Source of the DNA: Streptomyces triculaminicus
Lineage (GTDB): Bacteria > Actinomycetota > Actinomycetes > Streptomycetales > Streptomycetaceae
Reading direction: 5' to 3'
DNA length: 64,000 bases
Assembly (NCBI RefSeq): GCF_017349075.1
Contig: NZ_JAFMOF010000002.1
Location: 806,001 to 870,000, forward strand
Shown: piece after piece, positions 1-9,272 of the stretch
How the letters are laid out: each line of letters opens with the position of its first letter
How positions within the stretch are numbered: position 1 is the stretch's first letter
Notes under the pieces: model-generated
Databases searched by the model: none
Told to the model about the DNA's origin: nothing
What the model saw: the letters and a program-made list of their open reading frames with translations, nothing else
Translations under genes and position numbers: made by a program

Positions 1-231
1 ACGTGCGGCGGTTTCTGGCGAGTGCCCTCCGGTGTCAGGGGCTGACTGCCGCGGCCGGCGATGCCGCTGCGGAGGACCGGGCGCGGAAGGCCCTTCGGCG
101 CCGGCGGCAGGAGTACCGACGGTTCAAACAGGTGCACTGGGTGAAGAGCATTGGCTGGACTGGGGTGGTGACCGGCAGCGGGGCGGCGGGCGTGGCAGAC
201 CATCTCCGCTCAGCACCGGGAACTCGTAGAG
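1..231. other. No recognisable gene; left flank of IS remnant
   Basis: No reading frame here carries a motif I recognise. An arginine-rich frame on the + strand runs through most of it but looks like chance coding in GC-rich DNA. The last 20 or so bases read in frame into the IS5-like transposase remnant that follows, so the true 5' end of that remnant may lie slightly upstream of position 232. Confidence 0.4.
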
Positions 232-434
232 GTGTTGACCGGGCTCCGCTCGCACCAGTTCCAGCGGCTGGTGCGAGCGGCCCGCCGTGCGGACGCCAAG
301 GCACTCGGCCCGGACAGGCCGGGTCGGCCGTGGGTGCTGACGTTTGAGGACCGGGTGCTGCTGGTGGCGGTGTACTGCCGCACCAATCTCACGATGCGGC
401 AGCCGGCGCCGTGGTTCGCGATCTCAACTGATAG
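232..434 (+). pseudogene. IS5-family transposase, N-terminal fragment
   Basis: The frame encodes about 68 residues resembling the start of IS5-type (DDE_Tnp_4) transposases of Streptomyces: a short helical region, then VLTFEDRVLLVAVYCRTNLT and RQPAPWFAIS, which corresponds to the N-terminal helix-turn-helix of these proteins. The frame stops right after the point where the ISL3-like element begins. The continuation of the same protein is visible on the far side of that element, so the gene was interrupted by insertion. No catalytic residues are present in this piece. Confidence in the family rests on motif memory only. Confidence 0.55.
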
Positions 435-444
435 GGCTCCTTGA

Positions 445-459
445 AAATTGGTTCTGACC
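445..459 (+). repeat. Left inverted repeat core of ISL3-like element
   Basis: AAATTGGTTCTGACC, the exact reverse complement of 2131-2145. It lies just outside the 3' end of the transposase gene, as expected for an IS terminus. Confidence 0.7.
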
Positions 460-481
460 CGCGATTGCGTGAAGGCCATGA

Positions 482-2076
482 TCAGGTGAGGATCCGGGTC
501 CGGAGGAGCTCGAAGAAGGCCCGGCCATACATTGCTCTCTTGAGCGTTTTCACCCGGTTCACGTGGCCTTCGGCGACGCCTGAGCTGCAGGGCAGGGTGA
601 GTCCGGCAGTGACGGCGTCGAGGTCGCGGCGGAGGAAGCCGGCGAAGCCGCTCATGGGTTTCGGGGCGTCCTGTTCGGCCTGGCGGATCCACTCCAGCAG
701 GAAGTGTCCACGCTGGTGGCGGACGAGGTCGGCGAAGGTGCGGGCGAGGTCGCAGGCCCGGGCGATGTCCGGGCAGGCGAGCCGGACCTGAAGTAGTCGT
801 TCCTCCTGGCTCTCGGTGAGTGTCTCGCGGGGCCGCATGATCCATGAGGTGATCTTGCGAGGGCTGGGGATGTCTGCGCGGATGGGTTCGGCGGTTCCTT
901 CTCGGAGGGCGGCGAGGTGCCAGCGGACAACGACGCGGCTTCCGCGGTAACCGCGTTCTTGAATCTCCAGGAACAGTCGGCTGCCGCTGACCTCGCCTGA
1001 TGTATCGGTGAAGCGAGCGTTGAGGTAGGGCTTGAACGGCTTCAGCACGTTCCTTGGGCGCCGGTAGTTGGCGGAGGCGAGGAGCTCGTCGAGGTCGGTG
1101 TCGCGGAAGCGCCGGACCGTCTTGCGGTCCAGGTGCAGGCGGCGGGTGATGGCGCTGATGGTCCAGCCTGCGTCGACAAGCCGGTGGATGTCTGTGTAAC
1201 GGTGGCGGGTCCGCTCGATCATCTGCGTGCTGGGCAGCCCGGCCGGCGGCAGCTCGATGGGCTTCGGCTCCGGAGGCTTCTCCCCGGACTCCTCATCCGC
1301 CCGTTTACGCAGGCAGAGGCGGTGTTGGTGACAGGTCTTCTCCACCGCGGCCGAAAAATTCTGAAGCAGATGCCACCTGTCGGCGACCTCCAGGGCGCCG
1401 GGGGCGGCTTCCTTCCGCGCGGGTGTAGGCAGAGGCCCGGTCCCGGCAGATGATCTCGGCCCCGGGGTGCTGTCGCAGCCAGGTGGCGAACGTCTCCGAG
1501 GTGCGGTCGGGCAGCACGTCCACCACTGTCCCGGCTTCAACATCAACCAGGATCGTGCCGTAGGTGCAGCCTCTGCGGAACGCGAACTCGTCGACGCCCA
1601 GCACCCGCGGGGACCGTTCCGGCACTGGCGGTGCCTCGAGCAGGTCCAGCAGCCGAGTCCGGCCGGCTGCCAGCCGTAATCGTCGACAGAGCCGTTCGCC
1701 GGCACGGCCGCCGAGTTCGGCCGCGATGGACCGCAGCCACCCCTTCAGCCCGATGCTGGAGCGACGATATCGCTCGGTCAGGCCGTCGATCTGCTCGGCG
1801 AACGTCTTCCGCGAACAGTTCCTGCAGAAGTACCTCCGGACCCGGAGCCGCACGACGACGCGCTGGGACCCGACCGGCCGCTCGGAGAGCCGTCGTTGGT
1901 ACGAGCTGTGCACCCGGCTCGCCCGGCGCCGGCAGTCCGGGCACCGGCCCGGACGGGCTCGTGGGCACCGCCTCCACCACAAGCCCGTCCGGAGCCGGAC
2001 TGACGCGTTCCACTCGCACACCCAGCCCGGCGAACAGCACATCCTCGACCACGTTGACCGTCACGGAGGACAACAC
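482..2076 (-). pseudogene. ISL3-family transposase, frameshifted
   Basis: Read across three frames this is one ISL3-type transposase. The N-terminal part (from about 2076) holds MLSSVTVNVVEDVLF and passes near 1960-1975 into a second frame with the zinc-ribbon CPDC...FCRNC motif and LGVDEFAFRRG...TILVDVE, the start of the DDE catalytic domain. Near 1418-1425 it passes into a third frame with VADRWHLLQNF, a helical linker with a second HTH-like segment, and the C-terminal catalytic Glu region ending EGHVNRVKTLKRAMYGRA. Both junctions need one extra or two missing bases. The order and spacing of motifs match a full-length ISL3 protein of roughly 530 residues. Either the gene is dead or the sequence contains two indel errors. 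Confidence 0.7.
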
Positions 2077-2130
2077 TCCGAAGAAACGATCTTGCGTTCC
2101 CGCCGCTGACCTGGGGATTCACGGAACTCC

Positions 2131-2145
2131 GGTCAGAACCAATTT
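2131..2145 (-). repeat. Right inverted repeat core of ISL3-like element
   Basis: Exact reverse complement of 445-459. It lies about 55 bases upstream of the transposase start and so would overlap its promoter region. Confidence 0.7.
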
Positions 2146-2154
2146 CGCTGATCC

Positions 2155-2460
2155 CCATCACCACGGCGGCCGTCGGCCGAGTCATCAGCCGACACGGCCC
2201 GCTGCCGGCCCTGGCTACGGCCAGGCGCAAGCCAGGCCGTCAGCAAGGTCTCATCGTGGACGGCACCTTGGTGCCCACCCGGTACCGGCCGGAACAACAC
2301 AAACACCACCCACCGGCGCGTCCGGGCTCGGGTCGAGCACGCCTTCGCCCGCATGAAGAACTGGAAGTTCCTGCGGGACTGCCGGCTGGAGGGCGAGGGC
2401 TTGTTCTGGGCCGCCAGCAGCATTGCCCACATGCACAACCTCGCCCTTGCCGGGACAGGT
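2155..2460 (+). pseudogene. IS5-family transposase, internally deleted C-terminal part
   Basis: Just downstream of the ISL3-like element a frame reads VGRVISRHGPL and LIVDGTLVPTR, the first catalytic Asp region of IS5-type transposases. About 20 codons later, in another frame, it reads VEHAFARMKNWKFLRDCR and the usual C-terminal tail ending HNLALAG. The intervening 100 or so residues of a normal IS5-type protein, with the second Asp, are missing, so this is a deletion derivative as well as being interrupted. It is the partner of the fragment at 232-434. Confidence 0.6.
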
Positions 2461-2491
2461 CGAAGCCCCGGACGCCGGACTCGGAGGCGGC

Positions 2492-2863
2492 CTACTTCTG
2501 CGCGACGATCCGGATGGCCGCGGCGGGATCAACGCTCGCAGTCTTTCTGTCTGCCGTGCCGGCCACCAGCTGTCGCAGTGCGTCCAGGCGGGCGGGGTCC
2601 AGGGACAGGTTGTACGGCACTCTCTCCCCGGACGCAGTATCCGCCGTCAGGGGGGTGAGCTCGCAGACGTCCCCAGGACTCATGAGGAGCAGGGTCACTT
2701 TCTCCCCGGCACTGACCTTCTCCAGCTGCGAGCCGTCGAGGGCCTGGCCCGGAAGCGCCAGGACTTCGGGCGCGAACCCCAGTGGTGTCACCTGGATGCG
2801 GTCCTTGTCGAACCGGCTGACGACGACCGGCCCTTCCTGTGAGCTGCCCGCCCAGTGCGTCAT
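2492..2863 (-). CDS. Hypothetical protein
   Basis: A 123-residue protein if the Met at 2863 is used; the frame is open to 2950. I do not recognise a family. It is predicted soluble, with a beta-rich centre (EGPVVVSRFDKDRIQVTPLG) and a helical C-terminus ending AAAIRIVAQK. Codon usage looks coding. There is no strong ribosome-binding site at 2863, so the start is uncertain and the gene may be a truncated remnant beside the IS zone. The next gene upstream on the same strand is 2982-3404, which could share its transcript. Confidence 0.5.
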   Translation of the reverse strand: MTHWAGSSQEGPVVVSRFDKDRIQVTPLGFAPEVLALPGQALDGSQLEKVSAGEKVTLLLMSPGDVCELTPLTADTASGERVPYNLSLDPARLDALRQLVAGTADRKTASVDPAAAIRIVAQK

Positions 2864-2981
2864 CCCAACCTGATCGGGGAGTGTGGTGCCCGGGAGGTGG
2901 GCGGCCTGCGCCGCCCACCCCCCACAACGACGGCTAGGTGCACAGACCATGATGGGTCCGACGCCGCAGACAGGCGGTCCT

Positions 2982-3404
2982 TCAGGCGGCGAAGCTCCCC
3001 GTGGACTGCGCGTCCGATTTGAAATGGAACCAGAAGCGGGTGCCGTTCGAGACGTTGGCCGAGATCACGGTCCACTCATCTCCGGTGGCTAGCGTGTAGG
3101 AACTCTGGCAGGTGGAACCTCCCGAACTCGGCAGGAAGCACACCTTGACGTAGCGGCTGGTGTTGGGTCTGATGCTGATGCCAGCGCAGTTGCTCGTGGT
3201 CGTGAGCACGCCGCTTCCGGTCGGGTAGGCGTATGACCCCGCCGGTTTGAAATATGCCTTCGCGCTGTCGTAGCAGGCCTGAACATCGGCCCCACCCTGC
3301 GCCGCGGTGGCCGCCGCGGCAGGGGTGGCACCGCCCGTAAGAGCACCGGCCGACAGCAGTAACCCGCACGCGGCCAAGGCGACCCGCTTGTTGCTCTTCT
3401 GCAT
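2982..3404 (-). CDS. Small secreted protein
   Basis: A 140-residue protein with a typical Sec signal peptide: basic start (MQKSNKR), hydrophobic stretch at about 8-24 and Ala-rich cleavage region near residue 30-34. The mature part of about 105 residues has four cysteines (in ACYDS, NCAG, VCFLP, TCQS), enough for two disulfides, and is rich in Ser, Thr and aromatic residues. It ends TRFWFHFKSDAQSTGSFAA. A good ribosome-binding site (GGGAG) precedes the ATG. It is transcribed divergently from the LysR regulator, which may control it. I cannot assign a function. Confidence 0.7.
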   Translation of the reverse strand: MQKSNKRVALAACGLLLSAGALTGGATPAAAATAAQGGADVQACYDSAKAYFKPAGSYAYPTGSGVLTTTSNCAGISIRPNTSRYVKVCFLPSSGGSTCQSSYTLATGDEWTVISANVSNGTRFWFHFKSDAQSTGSFAA

Positions 3405-3712
3405 GATCTCCCGTTTCCCTTCCGACCGGAGAAATCGATCCCTGATCGTTTTTCATGGCCGACCGCCAGGGCAGTATCGCCGTGGCGTGGTCCTCGGCCA
3501 TTCCCATAATGTTCGTAACGCCGATGGCTATGCCCCTCCAGGGGCATGGCCGGTTTAAGAGTTCATCGTTCATCCCCTTTGCTTTTCGGCTCGTTTCCGC
3601 TATTCATTTTTGCCGGTGTCGGATGATCCGGGAAGAGTTCTTTGATGCAGGTGAGGGCGGGATTGATACCCTGGCCGTATGGGTGGGAAGTCCGCGCCTG
3701 GAAGGGGAACCT
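3405..3712. promoter_or_regulatory. Divergent promoter region, secreted protein / LysR
   Basis: 308 bases lie between two divergent starts. The central part (about 3560-3680) is AT-richer than its surroundings, as expected for promoters in this GC background. LysR proteins usually bind such divergent regions. I see no clear T-N11-A palindrome that I would call the operator. Confidence 0.4.
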
Positions 3713-4675
3713 GTGACGACTGACCCGAGCACGCATCAGTTACGTCTGTTCCTTGTGCTGACCGAGGAGTTGCACTTCGGCCGCGCGGCCGAGCGCACGT
3801 TCATCAGCCAGCCCGCGTTCAGCCGCCAGATACGCGCGCTGGAGGAGCGCCTGGGCGTGGCGCTCGTCGAACGAACGACCCGCCACGTCGAACTCACCAA
3901 AGCAGGACGGGCGTTGCTGCCGCGGGTCCGGGCCGCCGTCGACGCCGTCACCGACCTGCGCGGGGCCGCCGAGGCGGAGGCCGCCTCGTCTGCGGGCAGC
4001 CTCGTACTCGGCTCGTACCTCTCCGCTCTGCCCGCTCTGCGAGTGCTCGTCGACTCGATGAGAACGCAGCGCTGCCCCGGCCCGGAAGTGGAGTGGCGCG
4101 AGATGGATTACGTCGACCATGCCAGCGGTGTCCTGGACGGCCAGTTGGACGCCGTCGTGTGCTACGAGCCCGTGGCGAAGGGCTTGCGCTCATTTCGGCT
4201 CGGCACCGAGTCGCGGTACGTGTGCTTGCCGGACACCCACCCGCTGGCGGACCGCGAAGCCGTGACCCTCGTGGAACTAGCCGACCTGCCCATCATCGGC
4301 TTCCCGCCGCACACACGCCCCGAGTGGCGCGCCTTCTGGGCCGCGGACCCGCGGCCCGACGGCACTCCGGTGCGCTATACGCCCCATGCGGCGGAAAGCT
4401 TGGAAGCCTGCGTCACCCTGGTCAGCCTGAGACAGGGAATCCGTTTCATCCCCGACAGCTCCAGGGAACTCGTGCCCCGGCCAGCGGTCCGCTACGTCAT
4501 GGTCACAGACCTCTTCCCCTGCACCGCGGTGCTCGCCTGGTCCGCTGCCAGGCCGATGCCTCCTGCCCTGCGCTCGCTGCTGCACATGCTGCGCGAACAC
4601 GCCCGCACCATGGATGCGCGCCTGCCCAGCGGCACCAGCCGTAGTCGGTGGAACGCACTCGACGACTCATCTTGA
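3713..4675 (+). CDS. LysR-family transcriptional regulator (TTA codon)
   Basis: A 320-residue LysR regulator. Residues about 8-66 form the winged HTH (LRLFLVLTEELHFGRAAER, then QPAFSRQIRALEERLGVAL) and residues 90-300 the substrate-binding fold. The GTG at 3713 is chosen because GAAGGGGAA stands 5-10 bases upstream and the HTH begins at residue 8, as is usual for the family; the frame is open further upstream to 3455. Codon 10 (3740-3742) is TTA, the rare leucine codon read by the bldA tRNA in Streptomyces, so translation probably depends on developmental stage. It is divergent from the small secreted protein, a likely target. Confidence 0.85.
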   Translation: MTTDPSTHQLRLFLVLTEELHFGRAAERTFISQPAFSRQIRALEERLGVALVERTTRHVELTKAGRALLPRVRAAVDAVTDLRGAAEAEAASSAGSLVLGSYLSALPALRVLVDSMRTQRCPGPEVEWREMDYVDHASGVLDGQLDAVVCYEPVAKGLRSFRLGTESRYVCLPDTHPLADREAVTLVELADLPIIGFPPHTRPEWRAFWAADPRPDGTPVRYTPHAAESLEACVTLVSLRQGIRFIPDSSRELVPRPAVRYVMVTDLFPCTAVLAWSAARPMPPALRSLLHMLREHARTMDARLPSGTSRSRWNALDDSS

Positions 4676-4699
4676 CTCTGTCGGGGACCTTGATGGCTG

Positions 4700-5000
4700 C
4701 GGGTGTCAGCCGGCAGCTCGCCAGGAGCGCAGGTTCTTGCTGCTCGGTACGGTTGCGCGGCTGGCCTTCGAGCAGCTCGCGTGGCGGGAAGCCCACGGTG
4801 CGCGCGAAATCGCGGGCCGTGGTGCGCTTCGCCCGGACCGGGCAGGGCGGGTGGAGCTGACCGGCAGCGGTCCGACGAGGGCGATCCGGTGTTCGCGCCC
4901 GGCCTGTTCCAGGTGCGCCAGGGAGGTGTAGCCGCCGTCGACCAGGTGCATGGACACCACGAGAGTGGCTGCCGCGAGGTGGCGACGGGCGGCCCTGCAA
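4700..5000 (-). pseudogene. IS1182-like transposase remnant
   Basis: On the minus strand the segment [20 protein letters not shown] (about 4890-4951) and the following GPLPVS resemble the central region of IS1182-family transposases (consensus-like LVDAGYTSLEHL...GPL). The frame then breaks; a neighbouring frame continues with weakly similar residues. No intact catalytic domain, inverted repeats or target duplication are visible. It is a short decayed fragment, in keeping with the other IS debris at this end of the window. Confidence 0.4.
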
Positions 5001-5436
5001 GTTCGGGGGCATCCGCGCCGTCGCCTCTTACGACGGGGTGCCAGCGGAGTCGAAGGGGGGAGTGCTCTGCCTCCTTGGCAGGCGGTCGGAGAAGAGACGG
5101 CATAGAGTCTTGGGGTTATGGGATTTGCGTGCATAGTGTCATTTCAGCCACTGCCTTGATTCGGCGGACGCTCATCAAGCGCCGGTGTCTGTCGCGGAAG
5201 ACGACGACTGCACGATCAAGGATGTTGTGGTGACCGCGCTGCACCGCGACCTGTCGGGCAGGTGGCAGCACCCTGCAGAGGCTGTGCGGGGCCGGTGGAT
5301 GCGTTCCTGTCCGCGGTGGGCGACCTGGACCGCGACGCCTCGCTCGCGGCCCCGACGGGTCACGGTCGTGCCCCGGTCCATGCGGATCGGGGCACATCTC
5401 CATCCGTCAGCGCAGATCGGCAGTGAACCGCCATTT
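5001..5436. other. No gene seen
   Basis: Open frames here are short, conflict on both strands and show no known motif. It may contain further decayed IS sequence. The 3' end of the mscS gene follows at 5437. Confidence 0.4.
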
Positions 5437-6507
5437 TCACCGGTCGAGGGGCGTGCGGGGGTGCGGGATCACGGCCTCGTCGCCCGGCAGCAGGGAGACG
5501 GTCCGCTCCGGGGCGGGGATCCGGATGCCCTCCCTGCGGTAGCGCTCGTGCAGGCGCTTGATGAACTCGTGCTTGATGCGGTACTTGTCGCTGTACTCGC
5601 CGACCCCGAGGATCACCGTGAAGCCGATCCGGGAGTCGCCGAAGGTGTGGAACCGGACGGCGGGCTCATGGTCGGGGACGGCGCCGCTGATGTCCTTCAT
5701 CACGCGCTCGACGACCTCGTTGGTGACCCGCTCGACGTGGTCCAGGTCGCTGTCGTAGCTGACGCCCACCTGCACCGTGACCGACAGCTTCTGCTCGGGC
5801 CGGCTGAAGTTGGTCATGTTGGTGCCGGCGAGCTTGGCGTTCGGGATGATGACGAGGTTGTTGTTGAGCTGCTCCACCACCGTGATGCGCCAGTTGATGT
5901 CGCGGACGTAGCCCTCCTCGCCGCTGCTGAGCCGTATGTAGTCGCCGGGCTGGACCGTCTTGGAGACGAGGATGTGCACGCCGGCGAAGAGGTTGGCCAG
6001 CGTGTCCTTCAGGGCCAGGGCGATCGCCAGACCACCCACGCCGAGGGCGGTGAGCAGCGGGGCGATGGATATGCCGAGGGTCTGCAGGATGACGAGGAAG
6101 CCCATCGCCAGGATCGTCACGCGGGTGATGTTGACGAAGATCGTGGCCGACGCGGCCACGCCGGAGCGGGACTGGGCCACGGACCGCACCAGTCCGCTGA
6201 CGACGCGGGCGACGGTGAACGACGCGGTCACCATGACGAAGGCGGTCAGCGTCTGACTCACCGTGTGCCCGACCTGGCTGGTCAGGGGCAGGGCCGCGGC
6301 CGCGGACGCCACTCCGCCCGCCACGGCGGCCCAGGGAACGATCGTGCGCAGCAGGTCGACGATGATGTCGTCGCCTTCCCACGCGGTGCGGGCGGCCCGC
6401 TCGCCGAGCCAGCGCAGGATCACCCGCAGCACCAGGGCCAGGGCCAGGCCGGCGGCCAGCGCGATGCCGGCGACGATGATGTCGTGTGCCGTCAGGTCCC
6501 GGTTCAT
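5437..6507 (-). CDS. MscS-family mechanosensitive ion channel
   Basis: A 356-residue small-conductance mechanosensitive channel. Four or so hydrophobic segments occupy about residues 9-30, 55-75, 85-110 and 125-175. The last contains GVGGLAIALALKDTLANLFAG, the pore-lining TM3 signature of MscS. The beta domain follows (GDYIRLSSGEEGYVRDINWR, then NNNLVIIPNAKL), then the alpha/beta C-terminal domain to residue 356. The ATG at 6507 is preceded by GGAGGGCG; the frame stays open to 7059 but that stretch has no membrane segment or coherent sequence. The role is release of solutes on osmotic downshock at the cytoplasmic membrane. It stands alone, with no operon partner. Confidence 0.9.
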   Translation of the reverse strand: MNRDLTAHDIIVAGIALAAGLALALVLRVILRWLGERAARTAWEGDDIIVDLLRTIVPWAAVAGGVASAAAALPLTSQVGHTVSQTLTAFVMVTASFTVARVVSGLVRSVAQSRSGVAASATIFVNITRVTILAMGFLVILQTLGISIAPLLTALGVGGLAIALALKDTLANLFAGVHILVSKTVQPGDYIRLSSGEEGYVRDINWRITVVEQLNNNLVIIPNAKLAGTNMTNFSRPEQKLSVTVQVGVSYDSDLDHVERVTNEVVERVMKDISGAVPDHEPAVRFHTFGDSRIGFTVILGVGEYSDKYRIKHEFIKRLHERYRREGIRIPAPERTVSLLPGDEAVIPHPRTPLDR

Positions 6508-7204
6508 CGGCGCCCTCCGTCCGTGGCGGAGAACGGCGCGAGGGCGTCGCACGCGGCCGGAAGCCCGGAGCCGTGACCGGAGCCACGACCGGGGCCGTGC
6601 CCGGCGTGCCGCCCGGGGCCGTGCCCGGGGCGATGACCGGAGTAATGAAGCGTCACCTTGTACCTGCCTGTCCCGACGGATCGTCATCGCGCCGGTAGAG
6701 GAGGGGATCCGGCGCGAGAAGTCATCCTGCACCACGCCCGTTTTGTTCTTGCGCGCCCGGGTCCCCCTGGGAGGTCCGGCGGCTGACCGGCCGTCGGGCG
6801 AGGCCGGAGGGCGCCGGCGCTCGCGCCCGGCCGGAATGTCCGGAGTCGCGCGTCCTCGCGGCCCATAAGTCTTTCTTGGTGTCGCCTCAAAAGGTTCACA
6901 AGGAAAGTGATCAAGGGTGATAGCGCCGCCACGCTGTGCCATTGCACACAAGTGGAGTGTTTTGTTCCGTGGTAACGATCTTATTAAGCAATGCCCTTGG
7001 AATCGCCGGTCATTGGAATAGACCTTTAGTGGCGACGTTCTCAAGTCCCTTGATTTCACGGCGAGTTGTGAAATCGATGCCTCGCGTTCACTCCTCCCCC
7101 TGGAACATGCACCTCATTGCGCCCCGTTAAACAACCCCTGTCTGACGAGTCGTCTGTTCTGGCACACTTCCCGCCACCCACAACTCCCCCACAGGAAATG
7201 AGGT
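6508..7204. promoter_or_regulatory. Long divergent intergenic region
   Basis: Almost 700 bases separate the divergent mscS and metalloprotease genes. Besides the 12-bp repeats, the stretch 6870-7140 is clearly AT-richer than the rest of the window, consistent with promoters for the exported-protein cluster. At 6854-6869 there is a 16-base string that recurs at 37407-37422 in front of the ECF sigma gene. I see no convincing small gene. Confidence 0.5.
6565..6648. repeat. Seven tandem copies of a 12-bp unit
   Basis: Seven consecutive 12-base units begin CCGG (6565, 6577, 6589, 6601, 6613, 6625, 6637), with consensus close to CCGGGGCCGTGC. Units 3 and 5 are identical. The period is four codons: the + strand frame reads GAVT-GATT-GAVP-GVPP-GAVP-GAMT-GVMK. 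It lies just upstream of the mscS start, so it may be an intergenic minisatellite rather than coding. Confidence 0.75.
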
Positions 7205-9259
7205 GTGGCTTTGCCCGGTCGCAGAAGACAGGCGCGGCAGCGACGTCGAAAACCAGGCATGCTCATCGCCGCGGTCGCCGTGACGGCCGGAGCGCTCGTC
7301 GGCACGGCGGCGCTCGGTGGCGTCTTCGACCACGAGCGGTCCCGGCCGGAGACGTACGCCGCCCAGGCGACGGCCGACGGTCCGGCTCCGGCCCCCGCGC
7401 ACGACAAGACGCCGGATCCGGTGACCCGAATACCCGGCGAGGACCGCACGCGGGGCCTGGTCTACAAGGGCCTCGAGCCCGCACCCAAGGGCGATCGCTG
7501 CGTCGGCGTCCTGCGGACCGCCGACGGCCGGTGCACCCACGGCCCCGACAAGCCGCCCAAGGGCGTGGACATCACCAAGGACACCCCGCCCGCCGCCAAG
7601 ACCCACGACACGGCCGAGACCCCGGGTGGCGGCCCGGGCGACGGGAAGCCGGCCCAGGACCGGGCGCCGTCCGCCGGGACCACGGCCTCGGTCGACGCCC
7701 GCCAGGCGGGCACCGCCGCCGCCAAGACGCCGCCGCCCGCGGCGCCGAAGCCCGACGCCGCGAGCGGACGGACGGCGGCCGCCGGCCAAACCGTGCAGTG
7801 CGACGGCGACGGCACCACCGGCAACCGCGTCCAGGTCGTGTACGTGCACGGCCCGGGCGAGGACCGGTACGCCGAGTACCTGGCCTCGTTCCGCAAGTGG
7901 GCCGCCGACGCCGACACCATCTACTTCGCCAGCGCGCAGGAGACCGGCGGCGTACGGCACATCCGGTTCGTCACCGGCGCCGACTGCGCGCCGTCCGTGC
8001 TCAACGTCGAGGTGCCCCAGTCGGCGCTGTCCGAGTTCGGCGCGACGAACTCCGCGCTCGCGGCGAAGGGCTTCGACCGCCGCGACCGCAAGTACATGAT
8101 CTTCGCGGACGCCAAGGTCTACTGCGGCATCGGCACCTTCAACGGCGACGAGCGCCCCGGCGCCGACAACCTCAGCAACTTCGGCCCGTCCTACGGCCGT
8201 ACCGACGCCGGATGCTGGAACGGCTCCACCGCCGCGCACGAGCTCGGCCACAACCTCGGAGCGGTGAACAACAGCGCGCCCAACACCAGCCGCGCCGCGC
8301 ACTGCACCGACGAGTGGGACGTCATGTGCTACTCGGACGCCCCCTATTACCCGGCGATGCGCACCGTCTGCCCCGAACGCGGCCACGACGAGCGGCTGGA
8401 CTGCAACCACGACGACTACTACCACACCAATCCACGGCAGGGCAGCTACCTCGCCACCCACTGGAACGTCGCCAACAACCAGTTCCTGATGACGGGCGGC
8501 GGCACCCGGCCCGACCCCGACCCCACGCCCACGCCGACCCCGAACCCGACCGGCAGCACCGGACCGTCGACGGGCCCCGTCCCGGTCGTCGGCCAGCTGA
8601 CGTCGGACTCGGCCGTGGTGAGCTGGCCCGCGGCACCCTCCGCCGCCTGGTACCAGCTGCTGCTGGACGGCCGTCACCTGGCCTGGGTCCAGCCGAACTC
8701 GGCGCGGATCCACAACCTGCGGCCCGACACCGACTACACGGTCGCCGTCGCGGTCCGCGACCGGTCCGGACGCGACTCCCGGCCCGGGCGTAGGGTGTCG
8801 TTCCACACCCCGCCCGTCGGCAGCACCACCGCCACGCCGGGCGCGCGGTACACGCTGACCAACGGTCACACCGGGCTCGCCGCCGAGATCTGGGGCGGCA
8901 AGAGCGCCGACGGCACCGTCCTGGTCGGCTCCCAGCCCAACGGCTTCGCCGCTCAGCAGTGGTACTTCGACGACGCGGGCGGCGGCAGCGTGCGGCTGCG
9001 CTCGGCCGCGTCCGGCAAGTGCCTGCAGCCGGGCGGGGATCCGGCACCGGGCCAGTGGGTCGCGCAACGGACCTGCTCCGGCGACGCCGCCCAGCAGTGG
9101 CGGCTGGCCAAGGCCGGTGACGCCCTGCGCCTGACCGCGCGGGACAGCTCCTTCGTCCTCGCCGTCGGCAAGCGGCCGTACTACGGGGCCTGGCTGCTCG
9201 AGCTCCAGAGCCCGGACAGCTCCGGCTACCAGGCCTGGACCGTCCGCAAGACCTCCTGA
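7205..9259 (+). CDS. Secreted zinc metalloprotease with FN3 and ricin-like lectin domains
   Basis: A 684-residue exported protein. A basic N-terminus (two Arg clusters) precedes a hydrophobic segment at about 19-40, acting as signal or anchor, followed by a Pro/Ala/Lys-rich linker to about 195. The catalytic domain carries the metzincin zinc site HELGHNLGAVN at 345-355 and a Met-turn DVMCY at about 372-376, with several cysteines around it. After a Pro-Thr linker (about 435-455) come a fibronectin type III domain (about 459-543) and a ricin-B-type beta-trefoil (about 547-684) with QQWYF and QQWRL motifs. The GTG at 7205 follows AGGAA. Expected role: extracellular protein degradation on a glycan surface. 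It heads a run of four exported-protein genes. Confidence 0.85.
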   Translation: MALPGRRRQARQRRRKPGMLIAAVAVTAGALVGTAALGGVFDHERSRPETYAAQATADGPAPAPAHDKTPDPVTRIPGEDRTRGLVYKGLEPAPKGDRCVGVLRTADGRCTHGPDKPPKGVDITKDTPPAAKTHDTAETPGGGPGDGKPAQDRAPSAGTTASVDARQAGTAAAKTPPPAAPKPDAASGRTAAAGQTVQCDGDGTTGNRVQVVYVHGPGEDRYAEYLASFRKWAADADTIYFASAQETGGVRHIRFVTGADCAPSVLNVEVPQSALSEFGATNSALAAKGFDRRDRKYMIFADAKVYCGIGTFNGDERPGADNLSNFGPSYGRTDAGCWNGSTAAHELGHNLGAVNNSAPNTSRAAHCTDEWDVMCYSDAPYYPAMRTVCPERGHDERLDCNHDDYYHTNPRQGSYLATHWNVANNQFLMTGGGTRPDPDPTPTPTPNPTGSTGPSTGPVPVVGQLTSDSAVVSWPAAPSAAWYQLLLDGRHLAWVQPNSARIHNLRPDTDYTVAVAVRDRSGRDSRPGRRVSFHTPPVGSTTATPGARYTLTNGHTGLAAEIWGGKSADGTVLVGSQPNGFAAQQWYFDDAGGGSVRLRSAASGKCLQPGGDPAPGQWVAQRTCSGDAAQQWRLAKAGDALRLTARDSSFVLAVGKRPYYGAWLLELQSPDSSGYQAWTVRKTS

Positions 9260-9272
9260 CCCACCCCCCACC

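Larger units (their letters stand above)
435..2154 (-). mobile_element. ISL3-like insertion sequence nested in an IS5-like gene
   Basis: The element is bounded by an inverted repeat with a 15-bp perfect core (445-459 and 2131-2145). Beyond the core the ends begin GGCTCC on the left and GGATC on the right, in imperfect alignment. It contains one minus-strand transposase of the ISL3 type that nearly fills it. The outer limits are approximate: the pentamer CTGAT occurs just outside or at both ends (428-432 and 2148-2152), but I could not find the 8-bp direct repeat usual for ISL3 elements. Left and right flanks are two parts of one IS5-like transposase, which supports insertion into that gene. 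Because the transposase is frameshifted, the copy is probably not autonomous. Confidence 0.65.

Noticed and set aside
8515..8580. Possible repeat array in the metalloprotease gene
   Set aside because: It is a Pro-Thr/Asp-Pro linker between domains, common in Streptomyces exoenzymes, not a CRISPR or mobile repeat.
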